Notes under the pieces: model-generated
What the model was told of the DNA's origin: nothing
The model's input: the letters and a program-made list of their open reading frames with translations, nothing else
Databases searched by the model: none
DNA from: Candidatus Omnitrophota bacterium
Lineage (GTDB): Bacteria; Omnitrophota; Gorgyraeia; Gygaellales; Profunditerraquicolaceae
Length of the DNA stretch: 5,870 bases
Direction: 5' to 3'
NCBI GenBank assembly: GCA_023229385.1
Contig: JALNZI010000087.1
Location: 1 to 5,870, forward strand
Part shown: positions 1 through 5,381 of the stretch, piece by piece
Numbering within the stretch: position 1 is the stretch's first letter
Layout of the letters: each line of letters opens with the position of its first letter
Translations under genes and position numbers: made by a program

Positions 1-2109
1 AATATGCTCCATCAACGGCTTAAGCTCGTTGAAATAAAGCTCAGCCCGTTTTTCATCGCTTACTTTCTTCGCTTTTTCCAGCAACTTAACCATTTCAGCG
101 GTATTGCGCCGGACATAATAAATCTTGGAGACAATTTCGCTTAAATGTATTTTCTTGTCCTGTAGAGCAGCGGTATCCACTTTAAGCCCAGCTGTCTTTT
201 TTAAGCTCACCAGCTCATTAAGCGTACGGGCAAGAAGCTTTTCATATTTATAACCCGCCGGAACTACCGAAGCATTTACCATTTCATTTAAGGTATTTGC
301 TTCTATCTCCAAGGTCAGGTTATACATATGTATCCATATGTGATAGCGAGCAAGCAGCTCCTCTTTGGAGAAAACTTTATATTTCTCAAAGAGAGAAATG
401 TTTTCTTTCTTGGTCAAGACCTCAAGCGATTCATAGGTTGAAGAGATATTCGGCAGCCCCCTTTTCTTTGCTTCTTTTACCCACTCCTCTGAGTAGTTGT
501 TACCTTCAAAGCGGATATTCTTAGTTTGCTTAACAATAGCGCTGATCACCTTTAGGACAGCAGAATTAAAGTCTTTTCCTGTCGAGGTAACCTTCTTGAT
601 CTCGGCAGAGACATAATCCAGGCTCTCTGCGATAATCGCGTTGATTACGGCAATTGATGTAGATATATTTTGTGATGAACCGACAGCGCGAAATTCAAAC
701 TTTGCTCCGGTAAAGGCAAAAGGCGAAGTGCGATTCCTATCGGTAGCATCCTTGTTGAATTTCGGCAGACGAGCAATACCTAAATCAATAATATCGCGCT
801 TGGAGACTTTAGCCTTTATTCCTTTCTCCAACATATCCAACACCTGAGTCAATTGTTCTCCTAAAAATACACTGATAATCGCCGGAGGAGCTTCGTTAGC
901 GCCTAAGCGGTGTTCATTACCGGCTAGGGCGACAGAGGCACGTAATAAATCCCCATGAAGGTACACAGCCCGCAAAACCGCAGCCAGTACAGCTAAGAAT
1001 TGAAGATTATCTTCAGGGGTTTCTCCCGGATTAAGCAAGTTATTGCCTAAATCATCAGCCAAAGACCAGTTTAGATGTTTCCCGCTTCCGTTGATTCCAG
1101 CAAAAGGTTTTTCATGCAAAAGACATACTAGATTATGGCGTAAGGCTATCTTCTTCATTAACTCCATAAGCAGCTGGTTATGATCTGCGGCTAAGTTGGA
1201 GTCTTCGAAAATAGTGGCAAATTCATACTGATGCGGAGCGACTTCATTATGCCGGGTCATAAGAGGAATACCCAGCTTATATGCCTCTTGCGCTACTTCA
1301 AACATAAAGTTAACTACCCGCTCCTTAATAGTACCGAAGTATTGATCTTCCAGCTGCTGCCCCTTGGATGACGGAGCACCGATTAAAGTACGGCCGGCCA
1401 TAACTAAATCCTGGCGTAAATTATAATAATTTTTATCAATTAGAAAATACTCCTGCTCCGGACCACAGGTGGAGAATACCTTCTTGACGTCTTTGTGGCC
1501 AAAGAGTTTAAGTAGGCCCACAGCAGCTTTATTCAATGCTTCTTCGGAACGCAAAAGAGGAAGCTTTTTGTCTAAGGCCTCGCCATGATAAGAAATAAAT
1601 ATACTGGGGATACATAAGGTTTTGCCGAGTTTGCTTTCAACGATAAAAGCCGGGCTGGAAGGATCCCAGGCAGTGTAACCGCGGGCTTCAAATGTAGCGC
1701 GGATTCCACCTGAAGGAAAACTTGAGGCATCCGGTTCACCCTGGATAAGCTTGTTGCCGGAGAACTTCTCGATTACTTTGCCGGGAGCGATGATATTGAT
1801 GAAACTATCATGCTTCTCAGCAGTAAGTCCGGTCATTGGCTGAAACCAATGCGTATAGTATGTGGCGCCTTTAGACATGGCCCAATTCTTCATTGCATCG
1901 GCAATCTCATTGGCCTGAGATAAAGTTATGGTCTTGCCTTCAGACATCCAGAGCTTAAATGCCTCAAAAGTAGCCTTTGAGATATGCTTTTGCATAGTCT
2001 CTAATTTAAAGGTATTCTCCCCAAAGTAGGTAGAAACCTTTTTCGGCGCAGTAACTTTATCTAATTCTATACTCTTAATTTTAAATAAAACTTTTTGTCT
2101 TATACTCAT
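1..2109 (-). CDS. glnN: Type III glutamine synthetase (GSIII), C-terminus cut by window edge
   Basis: This enzyme joins ammonia to glutamate using ATP, giving glutamine, in the cytoplasm. The reading frame is open for all 703 codons to base 1; GSIII proteins are usually about 700-730 residues, so only roughly the last 10-35 residues and the stop are missing. Visible GSIII landmarks are WDPSSPAFI (about residues 148-156), GPEQEYFLID (216-225), MTRHNEVAPHQYEF (284-297), the HEKPFAGINGSGKHLNW block (332-348, glutamate and ATP site), NEHRLGANEAPP (398-409), KFEFRAVGSSQN (470-481) and RFEGNNYSEEW (533-543). The long chain and these blocks separate it from the shorter GSI and GSII forms. The ATG at 2107-2109 was chosen because AAGGGGG lies six bases upstream; the ATG five bases earlier meets a stop after two codons. 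It is the last visible gene of the putative operon, 34 bases after the ANTAR regulator, which suggests ANTAR control of its expression. Identity is very secure; the regulation is inferred. Confidence 0.97.
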   Translation of the reverse strand, partial: MSIRQKVLFKIKSIELDKVTAPKKVSTYFGENTFKLETMQKHISKATFEAFKLWMSEGKTITLSQANEIADAMKNWAMSKGATYYTHWFQPMTGLTAEKHDSFINIIAPGKVIEKFSGNKLIQGEPDASSFPSGGIRATFEARGYTAWDPSSPAFIVESKLGKTLCIPSIFISYHGEALDKKLPLLRSEEALNKAAVGLLKLFGHKDVKKVFSTCGPEQEYFLIDKNYYNLRQDLVMAGRTLIGAPSSKGQQLEDQYFGTIKERVVNFMFEVAQEAYKLGIPLMTRHNEVAPHQYEFATIFEDSNLAADHNQLLMELMKKIALRHNLVCLLHEKPFAGINGSGKHLNWSLADDLGNNLLNPGETPEDNLQFLAVLAAVLRAVYLHGDLLRASVALAGNEHRLGANEAPPAIISVFLGEQLTQVLDMLEKGIKAKVSKRDIIDLGIARLPKFNKDATDRNRTSPFAFTGAKFEFRAVGSSQNISTSIAVINAIIAESLDYVSAEIKKVTSTGKDFNSAVLKVISAIVKQTKNIRFEGNNYSEEWVKEAKKRGLPNISSTYESLEVLTKKENISLFEKYKVFSKEELLARYHIWIHMYNLTLEIEANTLNEMVNASVVPAGYKYEKLLARTLNELVSLKKTAGLKVDTAALQDKKIHLSEIVSKIYYVRRNTAEMVKLLEKAKKVSDEKRAELYFNELKPLMEHI

Positions 2110-2115
2110 CCCATA

Positions 2116-2122
2116 CCCCCTT
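2116..2122 (-). promoter_or_regulatory. Ribosome binding site of glnN (AAGGGGG)
   Basis: On the minus strand AAGGGGG ends six bases before the glnN ATG. It is a strong purine-rich Shine-Dalgarno match and decides the start over the nearby out-of-frame ATG at 2112-2114. The same heptamer precedes the Lrp gene, so it looks like the preferred ribosome site of this genome. Confidence 0.8.
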
Positions 2123-2143
2123 GCGTATTATGAAATACCGAAC

Positions 2144-2869
2144 TTAATCTTTCCTGGCCTTGATATCTTTTGCCAGGATAATCGCCTCTGCCACTTCGCG
2201 CATAGATTTACGCATATTCATACTCTGCTTTTGAATTAAACGATAGGCCTCTGAAGGCGCAATATTTGCATCCTGAGAAAGGATATCTTTTGCCCGCTCA
2301 ACCAATTTACGCGTCGTCAATGCCTCTTCGGCAGAACGCGCGCGCAGGTCCAACTCCGCGTTTTCAATGGCAATTGCCGCCTGATTAGCCAGGGCAGCTA
2401 AAAGATCTAATTCGCTCTTGGAAAACTTATGTTTCTTAGAAGTATAACAGTTCAGTACTCCGATAACCCTTCCCTTTACTGCCAGCGGCACACAGGCCAA
2501 AGAGCACAACCCTTCCTTTTTAGCTACATCCTGATTTAAGTACCGGCTATCCCCTTTAACATCAAGGACACAAATCGGCTTATTGTCTTTAGCGACTACA
2601 CCGGCTATTCCTCCGCCTAAGAGTATATTCGGCTTTTTATTGTAGGCTTCGGATATTGACTGGGTAGCCTTAACCACCAATTCTTTTTTATCAGGATCAA
2701 GCAGCATTAAAGAAGAAATCTTGGAATTCATCACTTCAGCAGTAACCTGAACCACCAGCCGCAACAGCTCCTCCAGATACATACCTGAAGTAATCAGATT
2801 AGCAACTTTAGAGATTGCCTCAATCTGTTTTACATAAACCTGAAAGTTATCTTTTTTCTTAGCTGGCAT
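2144..2869 (-). CDS. GAF-ANTAR regulator (probable RNA-binding antiterminator)
   Basis: This 241-residue protein has a GAF small-molecule sensor domain (about residues 32-172) followed by an ANTAR domain (about 179-236). GAF signs are the GGGIAGVVAKDNKPI stretch (85-99), SLACVPLAVKGRVIGVLNCY (123-142) and the closing helix LDLLAALANQAAIAIENAEL. The ANTAR part shows RKLVERAKDIL (187-197), SEAYRLIQKQSM (206-217) and REVAEAIILAK (224-234). ANTAR proteins such as AmiR, NasR and EutV bind paired hairpins with six-base loops in nascent RNA and stop transcription termination. There is no receiver domain, so the signal is probably a ligand or redox state sensed by GAF, not phosphorylation. All four cysteines (100, 122, 126, 141) are in the GAF domain. 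The ATG at 2867-2869 is the first usable start in its frame but has no Shine-Dalgarno; a hairpin occupies that place. The next in-frame Met is residue 30, inside the conserved region. The gene sits 34 bases before glnN, its likely target. The domain call is firm; ligand and target are inferred. Confidence 0.93.
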   Translation of the reverse strand: MPAKKKDNFQVYVKQIEAISKVANLITSGMYLEELLRLVVQVTAEVMNSKISSLMLLDPDKKELVVKATQSISEAYNKKPNILLGGGIAGVVAKDNKPICVLDVKGDSRYLNQDVAKKEGLCSLACVPLAVKGRVIGVLNCYTSKKHKFSKSELDLLAALANQAAIAIENAELDLRARSAEEALTTRKLVERAKDILSQDANIAPSEAYRLIQKQSMNMRKSMREVAEAIILAKDIKARKD

Positions 2870-2873
2870 TATT

Positions 2874-2889
2874 TTGTCTACAAAGACAA
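2874..2889 (-). promoter_or_regulatory. Small hairpin with six-base loop just before the ANTAR gene start
   Basis: On the minus strand TTGTC pairs with GACAA around the six-base loop TTTGTA, and the structure ends four bases before the ATG of the GAF-ANTAR gene. It therefore covers the position where a ribosome binding site would lie. ANTAR proteins recognise pairs of hairpins with six-base loops bearing A at position 1 and G at position 4; this loop has the right size and G4 but U at position 1. The five-base-pair stem is modest. The hairpin is seen by eye; its role is a guess. Confidence 0.4.
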
Positions 2890-2892
2890 CAA

Positions 2893-2916
2893 CCGCGCTA
2901 TTCTCGCTAAGCGCGG
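2893..2916 (-). promoter_or_regulatory. GC-rich hairpin over the aminotransferase stop codon; possible attenuator
   Basis: On the minus strand CCGCGCT pairs perfectly with AGCGCGG, seven base pairs of which six are G-C, around the ten-base loop TAGCGAGAAT. The loop begins with the aminotransferase stop codon TAG (2907-2909). A T-rich but interrupted run (TTGTTGTCTTTG) follows, so it could be a weak intrinsic terminator or attenuator between the aminotransferase and the ANTAR-glnN pair. Inside the loop an alternative two-pair fold (TT with AA) would leave the six-base loop AGCGAG, which has the A1 and G4 of ANTAR target loops, but it needs a two-base bulge. It may also simply protect the upstream message end. 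Confidence 0.5.
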
Positions 2917-4067
2917 GGTGTCCTTTTCTCCAAAAAACTTTTAATCCGGGATAAGGCTTCTTTTAAATTCTCAAAGCTGGAGGCATAAGATATCCTGATA
3001 TAACCTTCAGAGCATGAACCGAAAGCCGTACCCGGAACAACCGCCACTTTTTCTTCTTCCAGTAATTTACGCGAGAAATCCATAGACGACAATCCTGTGC
3101 ATTTTATTGAAGGGAAAATATAAAAAGCTCCCTGCGGCCGCGAACATTTTAGCCCTAAGGAATTCAATTCTGTAGTCATAAGTTGCCGCCTGCGGTCATA
3201 TTCACGCTTCATCTGTTCAACTGAACGCTTACCGCTGGCCAAAGCCTCCGCAGCCGCCATCTGGCTGGTAATCGGCACGCACATAATCGTATACTGATGG
3301 ATTTTAGTCATTGCCGCGATAATTTCTTTCGGACCACAGACATAACCCACGCGCCAGCCGGTCATAGCAAAAGATTTAGAAAAACCGTTAAAATAAACCG
3401 TATTTTTCTTAGCGCCCGGCAACGAGGGAAAAGCAGTGTGCCCAAAATCATAAGTCAGGTCGCCGTAAACTTCATCGCTAATACAAAGTATTTTATGTTT
3501 TAATAAAACCTTATTGATTTCCTCAAGTTCCCTGCGCCGGTAAGAAACACCTGTAGGATTAGTCGGATAGTTAAGCACAATCGCCTTGACTTTCTTATCT
3601 ATATGCTTTTTTATAAGTTCAGGCGTAACCTTAAAACCGTCTTTTGAAGTATCGATATAAACCGGTACTCCTCCTGCCAATTCGGTAACCGGGCCATATG
3701 AAACATAACTCGGCACTGGAACCAATACCTTATCCCCGGGATTAATAAGCGCCCTGAGCACTAAATCAATTCCCTCGCTTACCCCCACGGTAATCAGTAT
3801 TTCCTCATCAGGACAATAATCCAGACCGAATTTATTTTTTAGATACCGATGCAGCCCTAAGCGCAATTTATAAAGCCCTTTATTAGAAGTATAACTGGTA
3901 AATCCCTGCTCCAGGGAATAAATCCCCGCCTCACGGATCTGCCAAGGGGTAACAAAATCCGGCTCCCCTACCCCTAACGATATAACATCCTTCATCCCCA
4001 GCACTAAATCAAAGAATGCCCGGATTCCGGATGGCTGCATTTTTTCTACAACTTTCGATATTTCCAT
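2907..4067 (-). CDS. PLP-dependent class I/II aminotransferase, AlaT/YugH-like
   Basis: This 386-residue fold-type I enzyme moves an amino group between an amino acid and a 2-oxo acid using pyridoxal phosphate. The PLP lysine is K231 in FSKSFAMTGWRVGY (229-242); other family marks are NYPTNPTG (166-173), SDEVYGDL (197-204), TVGVSEGIDLVLRAL (93-107), PVPSYVSY (117-124) and the carboxylate-binding arginine R358 in YIRISYA. Length is normal and no key residue is missing. The GVSEGIDL version of the cofactor motif and the adjacent Lrp gene recall Bacillus YugH (AlaT, alanine aminotransferase), its relative PatA, and archaeal aspartate aminotransferases. Substrate therefore could be alanine, aspartate or an acetyl-diaminopimelate precursor; alanine is favoured by context only. 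It starts six bases after the Lrp stop with no visible ribosome site, suggesting translational coupling. Its stop codon lies in the loop of a GC-rich hairpin. Family is certain, substrate is not. Confidence 0.92.
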   Translation of the reverse strand: MEISKVVEKMQPSGIRAFFDLVLGMKDVISLGVGEPDFVTPWQIREAGIYSLEQGFTSYTSNKGLYKLRLGLHRYLKNKFGLDYCPDEEILITVGVSEGIDLVLRALINPGDKVLVPVPSYVSYGPVTELAGGVPVYIDTSKDGFKVTPELIKKHIDKKVKAIVLNYPTNPTGVSYRRRELEEINKVLLKHKILCISDEVYGDLTYDFGHTAFPSLPGAKKNTVYFNGFSKSFAMTGWRVGYVCGPKEIIAAMTKIHQYTIMCVPITSQMAAAEALASGKRSVEQMKREYDRRRQLMTTELNSLGLKCSRPQGAFYIFPSIKCTGLSSMDFSRKLLEEEKVAVVPGTAFGSCSEGYIRISYASSFENLKEALSRIKSFLEKRTPRA

Positions 4068-4073
4068 TTTAGC

Positions 4074-4562
4074 TTAATATGATATTGCGATCCTTTTATT
4101 CTCGTCTGACTTGTGTTTTAAAATCACCCCGTCCTCTTTGTATTTCTTCAACAAGAAATGCGTCGCGGTACCACGCACATGCTCCATACAAGAAAGCTTC
4201 TCGGCTACAAAATTAGAAACCGTATGCAGGTTCTTTCCTTCCACAACCACCAGTAAATCGTATGTCCCGCTGATTAAATAACAGCTGGTTACCTCAGGGA
4301 ATGAATAAATGCGCTCGGCAATTTTATCAAAACCCAGGTCTTTCTGGGGAACAATGTTTACCTCAATTAAAGCCCTGACCTCAGACTCATTATCCTTAAT
4401 CAAATCTTTGTTGATTACTGCTTTATATTTTAAGATCGCGCCTTCTTTTTCATATTTCCGGATTAATTTTTTTACCTCATCCGGCTTCTTGCGGATCATT
4501 TTTGCGATATCTTCTACGCTTGCCCGGCCGTCTTTCTCTAAAATTTCCAATATCTCATCCAT
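4074..4562 (-). CDS. Lrp/AsnC-family transcription regulator, AlaR/YugG-like
   Basis: This 162-residue protein has a short N-terminal winged helix-turn-helix (about 1-50, with ASVEDIAKMIRKKPDEVKKLI as the helix pair) and a C-terminal RAM effector domain (about 62-137). RAM marks are ERIYSFPEVTSCYLISGTYD (83-102) and LLVVVEGKNL. Lrp-family proteins form dimers and octamers on DNA and sense amino acids through RAM. The sequence, including the THFLLKKYKEDG tail, resembles from memory Bacillus YugG (AlaR), which activates the neighbouring alanine aminotransferase gene; here too an aminotransferase follows after six bases. It likely controls that gene or its own operon in response to an amino acid, alanine being the best guess. 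The ATG is set by AAGGGGG four bases upstream, which overlaps the nadE stop. The family call is secure; the effector and DNA site are inferred and no operator was identified. Confidence 0.92.
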   Translation of the reverse strand: MDEILEILEKDGRASVEDIAKMIRKKPDEVKKLIRKYEKEGAILKYKAVINKDLIKDNESEVRALIEVNIVPQKDLGFDKIAERIYSFPEVTSCYLISGTYDLLVVVEGKNLHTVSNFVAEKLSCMEHVRGTATHFLLKKYKEDGVILKHKSDENKRIAISY

Positions 4563-4566
4563 TTTT

Positions 4567-4573
4567 CCCCCTT
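4567..4573 (-). promoter_or_regulatory. Ribosome binding site of the Lrp-family gene (AAGGGGG)
   Basis: AAGGGGG on the minus strand ends four bases before the Lrp ATG, and its first A is the last base of the nadE stop codon TAA (4573-4575). It fixes the start codon and ties translation of the regulator to the end of nadE. Confidence 0.8.
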
Positions 4574-5292
4574 TATTGAATGCGGCAAATTTCGGCGCCT
4601 TTTCTTTTATGCTCTGAACTCTTATACATTTTCTTTATTTTAATAACCTTAGCACTGGCAGATGCCTGCTTTTTTTTATTGCAAAATTTATCTAAAATAT
4701 CATCCAGTTCATTATAAGTTATACCCATCTCCCCTTCATCAGTCTGACCCTGCCAAAGCCCGGCTGTAGGAGGCTTAATAATAATCCCCTGCGGTATTTC
4801 TAATTCTTGAGCAAGTTTGCGCACCTGGCGTTTGAATAAATCCGCAATCGGCAATATATCCACTCCGCCATCCCCGTATTTAGTAAAATAACCTACCATA
4901 AGTTCGGATTTATTCCCTGTGCCGCAGACCAGATAATTCAGCTTATTGGCAAAATAATAGAGCGTACTCATACGCAGGCGGGGTTTAAGGTTGCCTAAGG
5001 CCAGTCCTCCGGCAGATGGTAAGATTTTCAAGAAACTATTATATACACTGGAGAGATCAACCAACTTTGACTTAAGTCCAAGCTTGACAGCTACCAGCTT
5101 AGCATCTCTTAAATCCTGAGGATTACTGTTACAGGGCATAAAAAGCACAAGCAGCTTATTTTTTCCTACAGCCTTTTTACATAAAGCGGCAACTACTGCG
5201 GAATCTATTCCTCCGGAAAGCCCTAAAACAATACCTTTAGCTCCAGAGAGCTTAACCTGACCTTTAATCCAGGAAACAATCTTATTTTTCAT
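4573..5292 (-). CDS. nadE: NH3-dependent NAD synthetase
   Basis: This cytoplasmic enzyme makes the last step of NAD synthesis: deamido-NAD plus ATP and ammonia gives NAD, via an adenylated intermediate. The 239-residue chain is only the synthetase domain; there is no N-terminal nitrilase-like glutaminase domain, so it should depend on free ammonia. The ATP-pyrophosphatase P-loop SGGIDS is at 26-31. Further marks are KPRLRMSTLYYFAN (103-116), GTGNKSE (124-130), TKYGDGGVDILPIADLFKRQV (137-157, in two adjoining blocks) and PPTAGLWQGQTDEGEMG (174-190). Length is at the short end of the usual 240-275. The ATG is the only possible start: an in-frame TAG lies 24 bases upstream with no other start codon between. 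It has no Shine-Dalgarno, but a near-consensus promoter lies just upstream, leaving a leader of about 37 bases. It is the first gene of the putative operon, ten bases before the Lrp gene. Confidence 0.95.
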   Translation of the reverse strand: MKNKIVSWIKGQVKLSGAKGIVLGLSGGIDSAVVAALCKKAVGKNKLLVLFMPCNSNPQDLRDAKLVAVKLGLKSKLVDLSSVYNSFLKILPSAGGLALGNLKPRLRMSTLYYFANKLNYLVCGTGNKSELMVGYFTKYGDGGVDILPIADLFKRQVRKLAQELEIPQGIIIKPPTAGLWQGQTDEGEMGITYNELDDILDKFCNKKKQASASAKVIKIKKMYKSSEHKRKGAEICRIQ

Positions 5293-5335
5293 GTATTTAA
5301 AACACTTTTTTGCCTAATCTGAGGGTAATGAAGAG

Positions 5336-5364
5336 ATTATATACCACTAAACAGCGAGGGTCAA
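5336..5364 (-). promoter_or_regulatory. Sigma70-type promoter of the nadE-lrp-aminotransferase-ANTAR-glnN operon
   Basis: On the minus strand a -35 box TTGACC (5359-5364) and a perfect -10 box TATAAT (5336-5341) are separated by exactly 17 bases. This is five of six plus six of six at optimal spacing, in an intergenic region and facing nadE. The expected start is the A near 5329, giving a leader of about 37 bases. AT-rich sequence (TAATATATAT) lies just upstream of the -35 box and could act as an UP element. It is the best promoter in the window and marks the boundary between the phoU unit and the next operon. Confidence 0.85.
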
Positions 5365-5381
5365 GGATATATATTAGCTGG

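Noticed and set aside
328..345. Repeated CATATG motif inside glnN
   Set aside because: It encodes ordinary His-Met and Ile-Trp residues of GSIII and shows no sign of a separate function.
297..847. Two short plus-strand reading frames opposite glnN
   Set aside because: They lie antisense to strongly conserved GSIII sequence, have no ribosome site and their translations look like no known protein.
2125..2138. Small inverted repeat GTATT/AATAC before glnN as an ANTAR target or terminator
   Set aside because: It is a five-pair AT-rich stem with a four-base loop (or four pairs with loop TTCATA lacking A1 and G4), has no T-run, and stands alone.
3297..3503. A 68-codon plus-strand reading frame opposite the aminotransferase
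   Set aside because: It overlaps the PLP-lysine region of the real gene on the other strand and has no supporting signal.
4309..4617. A 102-codon plus-strand reading frame across the Lrp gene start and the end of nadE
   Set aside because: It is hydrophobic and Ser/Phe-rich only because it mirrors Lys/Glu-rich coding sequence; both genes opposite are well supported.
5321..5361. Direct repeat ACCCTC at 5356-5361 and 5321-5326 flanking the nadE promoter core
   Set aside because: Six bases repeated once can easily arise by chance; no inverted symmetry typical of an operator was found.
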